NCBI GenBank assembly: GCA_021372535.1
Contig: JAJFUH010000234.1
Span: 1 to 64,000, forward strand
Length of the DNA: 64,000 nt
Source of the DNA: a bacterium
Lineage (GTDB): Bacteria; Latescibacterota; Latescibacteria; Latescibacterales; Latescibacteraceae
Reading direction: 5' to 3'
The translations under genes and the position numbers were made by a program. The first letter of the stretch is position 1; each line of letters begins with the position of its first letter. Below, in pieces: positions 37,230 to 47,685 of this stretch. A model generated the notes under the pieces. It did not search any database. It saw nothing but the letters and a program-made list of their open reading frames with translations, and was not told the origin of the DNA.

Positions 37230-38453
37230 TCAAAACGTTATCTGTTCATCGCTCATGGCGCGCTCGTCACGGGTAAGCTTATGCACCCGTTTAATCATTT
37301 CGACATCCCGTCTCGACTGTTTCCTGTCACGGCGGGCGAACATACGCTTCTGGGTTGTGATCACCTGCTCGGGATTGATTTCGGTGACCTGCCCGAAAGA
37401 GCGGGCGTAATTGGAAAAGCTCGGAACGTTCGTGGTCACCATCCCGTAAATCATGCTGCATACCCCGACAATTTTCCCGGTAAACAGGGTGGTGTTCACC
37501 GCCGTTTTCGCAAAATCGCCGATAACCGAGCCTAAGAACTGCATGTTCGTGCCGATTCTCTGATTGCCATACTGAACCCGCACCGCGCCGTACGTGTTTT
37601 TGAGATCGCTCGTCGTCGTCCCCGCGCCGAGATTCACCCACCGTCCTACCCACGAATGGCCGAGAAAACCATGGTGCTGCTTGTTCGAGTGTGGCTCGAT
37701 GATTGACTTTTCCACTTCGCCCCCGATTTTACACCCATGCCCGACCGAGGTCATGTCTTTCACGGAGGAATGTTCGGTCACCACCGAATCGATGCCGATA
37801 TGGACAGGGCCTTCGAAGCAGGTGAACGGCCTGACCCTGACACCGCTGTCGATAACGACGGGCCCGTTTGCCGTATCGAATTCAGTCGACGATGCCAGAT
37901 TCACATCCTCTCCTAAAAACACACCCGCTTCGTCCTGACGGTAATTGCCCGAGGAGATGACCTTTTCGAGATTCGTCTCATACAGCCTGAGATGACTTTC
38001 CACAATCTCATGCGGCCAGTCGATGGTCCTGAAAAGCTCCCCTTCGAGCGGCAGGTCCATTTCAAGGAGAAGAGCGCTGATATTGTCGGGGATGACAGTT
38101 TCCTCGAGTTTCTTTCCCTGAGGTACGACCGCCGCGGTCACACGGTTTCCGCTTGTGGTGATAAAAGGGTCCTTCGCTTTCATGATATCCCGGAGTTTTT
38201 CCAGATACCGGACATCGGGTTCGACCGAAGCGTTCAGAAAAAGGTGCGGTTCCCTGAGAGGCGATTCGAGCACAGGGAGGTCTTCGGCCTCGAAAAGAAA
38301 ATGTTCACGGATAATGGCCTGGACAGGGCAGTCGAGCTGACGTACGAGCCTGAACAGCGTCCATGATCCCGCATGGAGATCGAAGAGCGGCCGGAAAAGA
38401 CCGATGGGCCTGAGATTACGGCACTGATTGTCCTCGAACAGAACGATTTTCAC
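37230..38453 (-). CDS. GlmU-like sugar nucleotidyltransferase/acetyltransferase (alternative type)
   Basis: A 407-residue protein that matches the 'alt_bact_glmU' type (TIGR03991-like): a nucleotidyltransferase-like start (MKIVLFEDNQCRNLRPIGLFRPLFDL) instead of the normal LAAGxGTRM, followed by a left-handed beta-helix acyltransferase part ('VVIDSGVRVRPFTCFEGPVHIG', 'EHSSVKDMTSVGHGCKIGGEVEKSII', 'GAGTTTSDLKNTYGAV'). The expected role is UDP-GlcNAc formation in the cytoplasm, for peptidoglycan and LPS. It is next to GlmS (about 140 bases), the previous step of the same pathway, which supports the call. The last about 45 residues are highly basic. Confidence 0.85.
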   Translation of the reverse strand: MKIVLFEDNQCRNLRPIGLFRPLFDLHAGSWTLFRLVRQLDCPVQAIIREHFLFEAEDLPVLESPLREPHLFLNASVEPDVRYLEKLRDIMKAKDPFITTSGNRVTAAVVPQGKKLEETVIPDNISALLLEMDLPLEGELFRTIDWPHEIVESHLRLYETNLEKVISSGNYRQDEAGVFLGEDVNLASSTEFDTANGPVVIDSGVRVRPFTCFEGPVHIGIDSVVTEHSSVKDMTSVGHGCKIGGEVEKSIIEPHSNKQHHGFLGHSWVGRWVNLGAGTTTSDLKNTYGAVRVQYGNQRIGTNMQFLGSVIGDFAKTAVNTTLFTGKIVGVCSMIYGMVTTNVPSFSNYARSFGQVTEINPEQVITTQKRMFARRDRKQSRRDVEMIKRVHKLTRDERAMSDEQITF

Positions 38454-38589
38454 ATGATGCTCCCCGCTGGCGCCGCTGTCGGCATTAACATGTGCGCATG
38501 CAGCTACCAGCTACAATATAAAAAAAATCAGACAGCACGCAAGATTTTGCCGCCATCCGAATGAAGAGTAACCGTATCTGGGGCGAATT

Positions 38590-40413
38590 TCACTCCACGG
38601 TGACGCTTTTTGCCAGGTTCCGGGGACGGTCGACATCGCACCCGCGCGCAACAGCCACATGATAGGCAAACAATTGCAGGGGTATGACGCCGATTACCGG
38701 AACAAGGGGATCGAGTGTCGCCGGTATGGTGATGACATGCTCCGCGAGCGTGTCGAAACCCTTATCGCCTTCACGGACAACCGCGATGATTCTTCCGCCC
38801 CGGGCACGTATCTCGTTCACGTTGGAGATCATTTTGTCGAGAACTTTGCTCTGCGCCGCCAGGACCACCACGGGCATGTTGGTGTCCACAAGCGCGATGG
38901 GGCCGTGCTTCAGTTCCGCGGCGGGAATCCCTTCCGCATGAATATACGAGATTTCCTTGAGCTTAAGCGCTCCTTCGAGAGCGAGAGGATATTCATAGAG
39001 GCGGCCAACATACAGCACATTCGCATACCCGGCATATTCCCCGGCAATGGAGCGTATTTTCCCATCCAGCCTGAGCGCTTCTTCAACATGTCCGCTCAGG
39101 GCGCGGAGCTCGTTCAGATATATGAGGCCGTCCCGCAGCGACATCCCGCGCATCCTGCTTGCCTGAACAGCGAGAAGGCTCAGGACAACGACCTGGCTCG
39201 TGAACGCCTTAGTCGAGGCGACACCGATTTCCGGCCCGGCATGGAGGAAGACACCCTGACCGCATTCACGGGCGATCGAACTCCCCACAACGTTCACAAT
39301 ACCCATGACCGGAGCGCCCAGCCGTTTTGCCTCACGGATTCCGGCGAGAGTGTCGGCCGTTTCGCCGGACTGGCTGATTGCCATGACGAGGGTATCAGGT
39401 TCGACAGCCGGGTTTGCATAACGGAACTCGGCGGCGTAACAGACCTCGGTCGGCAGCCCGGCAAGGTTCTCGAACAGGTATTTCCCGACAAGCCCGGCAT
39501 GCCAGCTCGTTCCGCAGGCGATTATCTTGAGCCGTTTTGCCCTCGCCAGAATCGATTCGTCGATTCCCCCCAGCTTGACCGATCCCCTGCTCAGGTCGAT
39601 ACGGCCCCTCATGGCATCGACAATGGTCCGGGGCTGTTCATGAATCTCTTTTTCCATGAAATGCAGGTATCCGCCCGATTCTATAGAGGCAATATCGATG
39701 GTCAGCCGCTCGACCGCCTTGACCGTCGGTGTCTCGTCGAGCCGGAAGGTCTCGAATGATTCCGCCTCCAGCACCGCGCAGTCGCCGTCATCGAGGTACA
39801 TCACATCCCTCGTGTACGGTACGATTGCCGCGGCGTCGCTTGCCGCAACCATGAAGCCGTCCCCGCGGCCTATCACGAGCGGGCTTCCATTCCGTGCAAG
39901 GAACACGGTTCCCGGCGCTTCACGGGAAATGAGCGCAATCCCGTACGTACCTTCGATTCGCGCGAGCGCTTCGAGGAATGCCTGACGGAGTTCCAGTCCT
40001 TCGGCCCGTAATTGCGCGACGAGATGAACGATAACCTCAGAGTCGGTCTCGCTCACGAACTGGCGCCCTTTTTTCCGGAGCGTCTCCTTGAGCGGCAGGT
40101 AGTTTTCGACAATGCCGTTATGGACGAGAGCATGAAGCCCGGCTTCGTCACTGTGAGGGTGGGCATTGACTTCGCTGGGGACACCATGGGTAGCCCACCG
40201 TGTGTGTGCTATGCCGCCGCGCCAAGGGATGTCGGGAACATGTTCGGGTCGGATTTCGGTGATTTTTCCGATTTCGCGGTGTATGTGGATACTGTCTTCC
40301 GCGCCGAGAGCGATTCCCCAGGAATCATACCCCCGGTATTCAAGCCTCCGAATCCCCTCGACGAGCAGCTCAACGGTAAAACCATGACCCACATACGCAA
40401 AAATACCGCACAT
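38590..40413 (-). CDS. glmS: Glutamine-fructose-6-phosphate aminotransferase
   Basis: A 607-residue, full-length GlmS. Cys2 (MCGIFAYVGH) is the glutaminase nucleophile. HTRWATHGVPSEVNAHPH and the GNGSPLVIG-like loop are present. The two SIS domains carry GTSWHAG and SQSGETADTLAGIREAKRLG, and the C-terminal end is RNLAKSVTVE. It makes glucosamine-6-phosphate from fructose-6-phosphate and glutamine. The GlmU-like gene follows on the same strand, so these are the two ends of one pathway in one operon-like pair. No glmS ribozyme was seen upstream. Confidence 0.96.
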   Translation of the reverse strand: MCGIFAYVGHGFTVELLVEGIRRLEYRGYDSWGIALGAEDSIHIHREIGKITEIRPEHVPDIPWRGGIAHTRWATHGVPSEVNAHPHSDEAGLHALVHNGIVENYLPLKETLRKKGRQFVSETDSEVIVHLVAQLRAEGLELRQAFLEALARIEGTYGIALISREAPGTVFLARNGSPLVIGRGDGFMVAASDAAAIVPYTRDVMYLDDGDCAVLEAESFETFRLDETPTVKAVERLTIDIASIESGGYLHFMEKEIHEQPRTIVDAMRGRIDLSRGSVKLGGIDESILARAKRLKIIACGTSWHAGLVGKYLFENLAGLPTEVCYAAEFRYANPAVEPDTLVMAISQSGETADTLAGIREAKRLGAPVMGIVNVVGSSIARECGQGVFLHAGPEIGVASTKAFTSQVVVLSLLAVQASRMRGMSLRDGLIYLNELRALSGHVEEALRLDGKIRSIAGEYAGYANVLYVGRLYEYPLALEGALKLKEISYIHAEGIPAAELKHGPIALVDTNMPVVVLAAQSKVLDKMISNVNEIRARGGRIIAVVREGDKGFDTLAEHVITIPATLDPLVPVIGVIPLQLFAYHVAVARGCDVDRPRNLAKSVTVE

Positions 40414-40534
40414 AAAAAAATCCCGGATTACGATTTTAAAACAGACATATCTTCCTCATCCCCTTTTTCCCGTGAACGGAATCCGAAGGATCATGAACAA
40501 TTCATGCATGGAAAGAAAATGAAGAGTGTATTTC

Positions 40535-41242
40535 TCAGTCCCTGCTGGCCCCCCTGATGATAAGAAGCCTGATGAGGGTAAGAACGGCGGTCGCAGCCGC
40601 GGCAACATACGTCCATGCAGCCGCATCGAGCACCTTTTTTGCATGAGGCAGCTCTTCCACGGTCAGGTATCCGCCTTTTTCAAGCACCGCAAGCGCCCTC
40701 CGCGACGCGTTGAATTCGACGGGGAGCGTGATGAGGGTAAAAAGCACCGCAATGCTGAACAGGATGATTCCGGCATCAAGGAGCCATGTCATCGATGAAT
40801 GGGTAAACATGGGAATGAACATGCCGATCATGAAAAGAATAATCCCGAGCTGCGAACCGGTGGCCGCCGCCGGCGCCACAGCGGTTCTGAGCACGAGCGC
40901 CGAGTAGTTGGACGCATGCTGGAGCGCATGACCGGACTCGTGGGCGGCGATGCCGAGCGCCGCGATGCTCTGAGAATTGTACACACCCTCCGAGAGACGG
41001 AGAACCCCCGCCTTCGGATCATAATGATCGGTCAGCTCGCCGCGTATCGGCTCGACAGCCACTCCGGAAAGCCTGCTGCTGTCGAGAATCGACCGCGCCA
41101 CCTGCGCGCCTGTCACTCCCGACCGTGCGCGAACCTTGCTGTACTTGCTGTAGGTCGATTTGACCTTTGCCTGCGCCCAGAGCGTAAAAATGAGACCGGG
41201 GATAGCAATGATCAGTGTGGGATCGAAAAAGAAAAAAGGCAT
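40535..41242 (-). CDS. YugP-type membrane zinc metallopeptidase
   Basis: 235 residues. The HESGHALQHA zinc motif (about 95-104) is on a soluble loop between an N-terminal segment (FDPTLIIAIPGLIFTLWAQ) and three C-terminal membrane helices. The N-terminal half has SGVTGAQVARSILD. This matches the YugP family of membrane peptidases of unknown target. It is the last gene of the tgt-yajC-def-fmt run, 22 bases after fmt. Confidence 0.9.
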   Translation of the reverse strand: MPFFFFDPTLIIAIPGLIFTLWAQAKVKSTYSKYSKVRARSGVTGAQVARSILDSSRLSGVAVEPIRGELTDHYDPKAGVLRLSEGVYNSQSIAALGIAAHESGHALQHASNYSALVLRTAVAPAAATGSQLGIILFMIGMFIPMFTHSSMTWLLDAGIILFSIAVLFTLITLPVEFNASRRALAVLEKGGYLTVEELPHAKKVLDAAAWTYVAAAATAVLTLIRLLIIRGASRD

Positions 41243-41264
41243 AGTATGTCACCTCCGTTTGTTA

Positions 41265-42203
41265 TCATTTGTTATCAGAGAGGACATGCCCCGTTGCAAT
41301 TCTGTACCCTCGTACAAAACTGGGGCCGTCCATCACTTTTTTCCCGGGCGGCTGAAGCTCCAGAATCCGGAGCTTCCCTTTCCCGCATGAAACGACAAAT
41401 CCGTTCTGAGGCGATGCCTCGGTAATCATTCCGGGTGTTCCCGGTGTGTCCTCGTCGACAACCTTTGTGCGGTGAATCTTCAGGGGACCGCGCCGCCATT
41501 CGGTGTACGCTCCCGGCGTCGGATTCATACCTCGTACCTGGTTGTGGATGCTCCGGGCATCCCCCGACCAGTCTATACGGCCGTCCTCCTTGAACAGCTT
41601 CGGAGCGGGACGTCCACCTTTCATGGGCTGTTTCAGTCCCGGCGCACCGCGTTTCTCGATCATTTCGAGCGTTCTCAGCGTAAGTCCGGCGCCCAGCTCT
41701 GACATCCGTGCCGAGAGCTCTCCCGCCGTTTCGTCGGGGTCTATGGCAACCGGCTCGTTGAGGATGATATCTCCCGTATCGATCGTTTCTTCTATGTAGA
41801 AGGTCGTGAGACCCGTCTCTCTGTCGCCGTTGATAATCGCCCGGTTTATCGGCGCAGCGCCGCGGTAGTCGGGAAGAAGTGAGCCGTGAAGATTGATCGT
41901 GCCGTCCGGCGGGATTGTGAACACCTCGCGTGGAAGTATTTGGAACGCCACCACAAAAAAGAGGTCGGCGCCATAGTCCTTCAGCCGCTCGATAAATACC
42001 GGGTCACGGAGGTTTTCAACACCGATGACATCGAGACCCATGTCGAGCGCGGCGATTTTTACCGGCGATGGCTGGAGACGGCAGCCTCTTCCTTTCGGCG
42101 TATCGCACTGTGTGACCACTCCCGCGACCCGATGGTGCTCGTGAAGCGCCCGGAGCGAAGGAATACCGAATTCGGCGGTTCCCAGAAAAACGATCCGTTT
42201 CAA
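41265..42203 (-). CDS. fmt: Methionyl-tRNA formyltransferase
   Basis: A 312-residue, standard-length protein. It formylates Met-tRNAi using 10-formyl-THF for translation start. The N-terminal Rossmann part has VFLGTAEFGIPSLRAL; the formyl-THF site shows NLHGSLLPDYRGAAPINRAI with catalytic Asn/His and later the Asp in the ETIDTGDIIL strand. It overlaps def by four bases (ATGA), the usual def-fmt pairing. Its product matches def's, the formyl group then being removed by deformylase. Confidence 0.96.
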   Translation of the reverse strand: MKRIVFLGTAEFGIPSLRALHEHHRVAGVVTQCDTPKGRGCRLQPSPVKIAALDMGLDVIGVENLRDPVFIERLKDYGADLFFVVAFQILPREVFTIPPDGTINLHGSLLPDYRGAAPINRAIINGDRETGLTTFYIEETIDTGDIILNEPVAIDPDETAGELSARMSELGAGLTLRTLEMIEKRGAPGLKQPMKGGRPAPKLFKEDGRIDWSGDARSIHNQVRGMNPTPGAYTEWRRGPLKIHRTKVVDEDTPGTPGMITEASPQNGFVVSCGKGKLRILELQPPGKKVMDGPSFVRGYRIATGHVLSDNK

Positions 42204-42721
42204 GCCTTTATACCATCCTCGGCCATGGTCTTGAGCGTTTTCGACAGCAGCGTCCGCTTGACCGTGCTGATTCTGTCCACAAACAGGATGCCCTCAAGAT
42301 GATCGGCCTCGTGCTGGATAACGCGGGCGAGGAGACCGTCCGCATCGACCAGGTGTTCGGCGCCGTCCGCATCGAGAAACCGTACCCTGATTTTTTCGGG
42401 CCGCACCACTTCTTCCCATATTCCGGGAACCGACAGGCAGCCCTCCTCCATGGTGCATTCGCCTTCTTTCCCGACAATCTCGGGATTGATCAGGGCAAGA
42501 TAGTCGTCAACCTTCTCGCCGAACGACAGGTCGATTACGATCACTTTCCGGGATACCCCCACCTGCGGGGCAGCAAGCCCGACACCGTTATTTCCGAACA
42601 TCATATCGGCCATATGCTCCACGAAATCCCTGAGGTCGGAATCGAACACGGTTACCGGCTCGGTGCTTTTCCTGAGTACGGGGTCGCCGTAGATACGAAC
42701 CTTGTCGTTACCATCGCTCAT
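42200..42721 (-). CDS. def: Peptide deformylase
   Basis: 173 residues. The three deformylase motifs are present: GVGLAAPQVG, EEGCLSVPG and QHEADHLEG, giving the Cys and two His metal ligands and the catalytic Glu. It removes the N-formyl group from nascent proteins. It overlaps yajC upstream by four bases and fmt downstream by four. Start at ATG 42721. Confidence 0.96.
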   Translation of the reverse strand: MSDGNDKVRIYGDPVLRKSTEPVTVFDSDLRDFVEHMADMMFGNNGVGLAAPQVGVSRKVIVIDLSFGEKVDDYLALINPEIVGKEGECTMEEGCLSVPGIWEEVVRPEKIRVRFLDADGAEHLVDADGLLARVIQHEADHLEGILFVDRISTVKRTLLSKTLKTMAEDGIKA

Positions 42722-43066
42722 GACTTGCTCACCGCCTCGTTCTGCCTGGAAATCACCCGGGCGATACTCGACCGCACCATCTCTATTTTTGTCGTATCGG
42801 AGGTTTTGAGAACGATGATGTCCTCGCTTTCCTTTTCATCCTCTTTTTTCTTGATATTGACAATGGTTCCCACAATGCCGCCGATAGTGACGATTTTATC
42901 GCCTTTGCCGAGCTGGCTGAGCATGTTCTGGGTTTCCTTCTGTTTTTTCTGCTGCGGCCGAATCATGAAAAAATAAAACACCGCGAAAAGTGCGAGAAGC
43001 ATCGGCCATATGGGTGCTCCTCCTTTTCCGAGTGGTCCCGACTGTGCATAAGCTGTACTGATGAGA

Positions 43067-43077
<11 letters not shown>
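42718..43077 (-). CDS. yajC: Preprotein translocase accessory subunit YajC
   Basis: 119 residues. One membrane segment (APIWPMLLALFAVFYFFMI) is followed by the RPQQKKQKETQ motif, the LGKGDKIVTIGGIVGTI beta segment and a charged tail. YajC binds SecDF. Here it follows tgt with an 11-base overlap and is followed by def instead of secD, so the usual tgt-yajC-secDF order is broken. Confidence 0.93.
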
Positions 43078-44224
<1,147 letters not shown>

Positions 44225-44520
44225 GTCCTGCAGTAATAACCTCCCGGTGTAAAGATATCATGACTGGTCGAAAAAAACAGAATAACAATATAAAATAACA
44301 CTATACGCAGCGAGGGTCAAGGAATTGTGACACTGCCAGCAATTTCCCGGTTTTTCTGAACTTCTCATTGTGATGTTTTTTTCCATAGAGTAACTTTTAT
44401 ACAAGCCTCAATATCTGTATATATACCGGTTCAATTTTAATTATATTCATACCGCACATTACCTGTTGTTCCTCCGATCATAATTGTCCACATTGTACCA
44501 TGCTGTCTACAAAGGATCAG
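44225..44520. other. Divergent intergenic region, no gene seen
   Basis: About 300 A/T-rich bases between divergent tgt and the LTA-synthase-like gene. Promoters for both are expected; none can be placed with confidence. Confidence 0.5.
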
Positions 44521-46509
44521 ATGAAAAGCTGGAATCGATTTTTCGCCCAGTTCCGAAAGGATATGACTTTCTGGATATTCTGTGTATTGTTTTTCCAGAT
44601 AACCAGGGCAATTTTCATTATCCTTCTCAGAGATGAAATAAGCAGTACGAGCGGAGTATCCGATATTGCGATGACAGTGCTTATCGGCCTGCGGTATGAC
44701 GGCATGGAAGCAAGCTATTTCACCGCCATTCCGTTCATGATGAGCGTTGTCTGCGGATTTGTGGACATTAACAAGGCCTGTGACCGCGTCCGTATCATTA
44801 CCGGCATCGTACTAGTAACACTCACCACGATTTTAGCCGTCGTGGGATATGGCTATTTCAGGGAATATCACGATGTATTCAACGGTTTTCTGTTCAATCT
44901 TCAGTATGATGACAGGCGGGCGATTTTTTCGACGATTGAGGAAGAATACCATCTTGTGCCGAACCTCATCGTCATGGCAATAATCATATTCGCCGGACAG
45001 TTCGCCCTGAGATACCTGCTGAGGAGATCGTTTGTCCGGGATGATTTTTTTCTGACCGTGTTTTCCACGCGGCGACGGAAAATATGGGCGACTGTGATTA
45101 TTGTCGCTTTCTTTTATGTCAGCACCGGTTCTTTTGGCCGTCACCCGCCCAAACGGAGCGATGCCGGAGTCACCACGGACGCATTTCTCAACAAAATGGT
45201 TATGAACTCATACATGACCCTCTATACCGCATTCAAGGAATACAATCTCCTCGTGGGCGCGAAAGGCCTTCAGGTTTTTCTTCCCGACGGAGATGTGGCA
45301 CAGGCGGCCCGGTTCGTGTTTTCGACCTCTGAATCGCGCGACAATCTCGACAGCTATTTCCTGAAACACGCAAAAGGGCCCAGGGGACAGAAGCCCCGTC
45401 ATATATTTCTCATCATCGAAGAAAGCTATGACTCGTGGCCTCTCATGGATAAATATTCGTCGCTCGGGCTGACAACGAATCTCAGGGCTCTCGCGCAGGA
45501 GGGTTTCTACTGGAAATGGTTCCTTCCGGCATCGGACGGTACCATGACCTCCATGGCGGCGATCATTACCGGGCTTGCCGATGCGGGGGTATATGTGAAC
45601 TACCAGAAGTCGGCCCAGGAGGTTTTCTCCTCATCGCTTGCGGATACATTCCGGCGCCTCGGTTACAGAACACGGCTGTTCTACAGCGGTTATCTGCGAT
45701 GGCAGAGGATAGACGATTTCTGCAGGGCGCAGGGTTTCGAGGAGATATACGGCGCCCCGAGCATGGCAGGCTGGATATACACCAATCAATGGGGTGTCGA
45801 TGACGAGCACCTGTTCGGTTTTATCGAAAACAACGTTCCGGACAATATCCCGAGCTTCAACCTTGTCCTGAACACCACATACCATCCTCCCTTCAGCGTC
45901 GATGTATACGGGAAAGGCTTTCCCCTGCGGACTGTTCCGGAAGACATGAAACCATACTGGGGAAACACGGTGAGCCTGAATCTTCTCGGCCACCTCTGGT
46001 ATGAGGACCGGGAGCTCGGCACGTTCGTCCATACCATGGAAACACGGCTGACCGATCCGCTGTTCGCAATCACCGGCGACCACAGTTCCCGGAGATTCAT
46101 AAACGCCAGGCCCGATATGTATGAACGGTCATCGGTACCCTTTGTCCTGTACGGGAAGGATGTTCTCAGGGGCATTCCATTTCCGTCGAACCCGGCGGGA
46201 AGCCATCTCGATATCGGAGCTACCCTTATCGAGCTCGCCGCGCCGGAAAGTTTCCCCTATTATTCGCTCGGGAACGATCTTCTCGCTCCGGCGGACAGTT
46301 TTTATGGCATAAGCAAAGGATTGATCATCTCATCGGGCTTTATATTCGATGCGGAAAACGATCAGAAATTCTACCCGCTTCCCGGAAAAGAGCTCCCTGA
46401 TAATCTCCCCGATGCACAAACTTTGAAAAAACTTCATGATGCTGTCCACGGGATTTCATGGTGGCGGGTCAAACACGGTTCGGGGATTTCCGGCAGCGTA
46501 CATCAATAA
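44521..46509 (+). CDS. LTA synthase/sulfatase-family phosphoglycerol transferase
   Basis: A 662-residue protein: five N-terminal membrane helices (to about 210), then an extracytoplasmic alkaline-phosphatase-fold domain. The nucleophile Thr lies in ASDGTMTSMAAIITGL, the metal site in ITGDHSSRR, and an acidic pair is near IEESYDSWPL. The match is to LtaS-like and OpgB-like enzymes, which move glycerol-phosphate (or phosphoethanolamine) between lipids and glycans. Gram-negative members act on periplasmic glucans or lipid A. I start at ATG 44521 (AAAGGA just upstream) rather than 44500. It converges with a PAP2-type phosphatase. Confidence 0.85.
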   Translation: MKSWNRFFAQFRKDMTFWIFCVLFFQITRAIFIILLRDEISSTSGVSDIAMTVLIGLRYDGMEASYFTAIPFMMSVVCGFVDINKACDRVRIITGIVLVTLTTILAVVGYGYFREYHDVFNGFLFNLQYDDRRAIFSTIEEEYHLVPNLIVMAIIIFAGQFALRYLLRRSFVRDDFFLTVFSTRRRKIWATVIIVAFFYVSTGSFGRHPPKRSDAGVTTDAFLNKMVMNSYMTLYTAFKEYNLLVGAKGLQVFLPDGDVAQAARFVFSTSESRDNLDSYFLKHAKGPRGQKPRHIFLIIEESYDSWPLMDKYSSLGLTTNLRALAQEGFYWKWFLPASDGTMTSMAAIITGLADAGVYVNYQKSAQEVFSSSLADTFRRLGYRTRLFYSGYLRWQRIDDFCRAQGFEEIYGAPSMAGWIYTNQWGVDDEHLFGFIENNVPDNIPSFNLVLNTTYHPPFSVDVYGKGFPLRTVPEDMKPYWGNTVSLNLLGHLWYEDRELGTFVHTMETRLTDPLFAITGDHSSRRFINARPDMYERSSVPFVLYGKDVLRGIPFPSNPAGSHLDIGATLIELAAPESFPYYSLGNDLLAPADSFYGISKGLIISSGFIFDAENDQKFYPLPGKELPDNLPDAQTLKKLHDAVHGISWWRVKHGSGISGSVHQ

Positions 46510-46521
46510 CAGTACCCGGTG

Positions 46522-47517
46522 TTACCGCTTCCCGAATCTTCCTGTGATCTTCGCGAGCACGGTTTTGCCTTTATCGAAAAGATCGAGGGTTTCCGGATAG
46601 TCCGCAGCCACGTGATCTCCGGTCACATACCGGTACCAGAGGGCGTTGACACGGGGGCCGAGCCATACGCAGAAAGCCGCATGCGCAAGTCCCGCAATGA
46701 CATCGATAACATAGTGGTAGCGCAGGTAAATCGTTGCGCACACGATCCCCGTGCACACCGGCGCCATGAACCAGAAAAGCCAGCGGCGGTACCGGTACGC
46801 ATAGACTGTCACAATGACGGAGATTGCGGTATGAAGGGAGGGGAAACAGTCGCGGCGTGTCGATTCGAGGGCATTGAGCATTTCGTAAACCTTGTCGGAC
46901 ATCATGGTGGTGCCCTTGACGCTCAGAGTGAACAGATCGGCCATATAATACCGCGGGCCGACAGTCGGCAGGAGAATATATCCGATATACCCGAGGTAAA
47001 ATCCGAAGGTGACGCTCACCATGACATTGCGGAACCGGTGAAAATCCCTGGAAATATAGAGTACGAAGCCGATTATGGGGAGAAACGGATAATAATTCAC
47101 ATAGGCTATGTGCATGATCTCGCTGAGCCACGGGTGGATATGGCCTTCGAGCCAGAGCGTGGGATTGACGCCGCCGAATATGAATTCGTCTATCCGTTTC
47201 ATCACAGGATCGGCGTCATGAGGATTCACAAAATGAACGAGATTGCCAAGGTTCTCGTACGCCAGAAGAACAATGATAATGGGCGCCCAGTTACGGATGA
47301 TCTTTACAATCGTTATTCCTGATTTACGCGAGAGAACGGCAAGCCCGATGACGATCAGAAATGCGTTGATCATCGCGCGAACCATTATTGTCGGGCCTTT
47401 GATCCGGGTTCCGTACCTGAACGACAGCACGAGCAGAAGCCCGAAAAAGATCAGACAGAGCACCTCCTCGGGATAGAGCCGCACACGGTATTTTTCAAGA
47501 AAAGGCTTGTCGATCAC
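46522..47517 (-). CDS. PAP2 (AUR1-like) membrane phosphatase
   Basis: A 331-residue protein with about seven membrane helices. The PAP2 motifs are visible: RRDCFPSLHTAISV with the catalytic His, LRYHYVIDVIAG with the second, and an 'IDEFIFGG-NP' loop typical of AUR1/inositolphosphotransferase-like members, plus GPRYYM. The enzyme likely hydrolyses or transfers a lipid phosphate head group. Its 3' end is 12 bases from that of the phosphoglycerol transferase, which also handles lipid head groups. This is suggestive only. Confidence 0.85.
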   Translation of the reverse strand: MIDKPFLEKYRVRLYPEEVLCLIFFGLLLVLSFRYGTRIKGPTIMVRAMINAFLIVIGLAVLSRKSGITIVKIIRNWAPIIIVLLAYENLGNLVHFVNPHDADPVMKRIDEFIFGGVNPTLWLEGHIHPWLSEIMHIAYVNYYPFLPIIGFVLYISRDFHRFRNVMVSVTFGFYLGYIGYILLPTVGPRYYMADLFTLSVKGTTMMSDKVYEMLNALESTRRDCFPSLHTAISVIVTVYAYRYRRWLFWFMAPVCTGIVCATIYLRYHYVIDVIAGLAHAAFCVWLGPRVNALWYRYVTGDHVAADYPETLDLFDKGKTVLAKITGRFGKR

Positions 47518-47574
47518 TGGTCTTCCTGTATGGAGTGGCTCTCAGCCCGGTCTGTTCATGCATTTCCATCCGTT

Positions 47575-47660
47575 TTCAACCCTCACGCCCCAATTCCCCT
47601 CTTTCGCGTGCGGGAGAGGGGATGTCTCAAAGCGACAGGGGTGAGTGAATAACAGGTGAT
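47575..47660. repeat. Interspersed repeat (CCTC..CCCCAAT..CTCTTT..GGGTGAG), copy 2
   Basis: Matches the repeat near 29755-29905 in its first 40 bases and last GGGTGAG. It lies between the PAP2 and beta-helix genes. No coding potential. Confidence 0.55.
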
Positions 47661-47685
47661 ACCCCGGAGTTCACTTCGGGGCAGG

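Noticed and set aside
38454-40534. glmS ribozyme
   Set aside because: No recognisable ribozyme core upstream of glmS; the 120 bases before it show only ordinary A/T-rich sequence.
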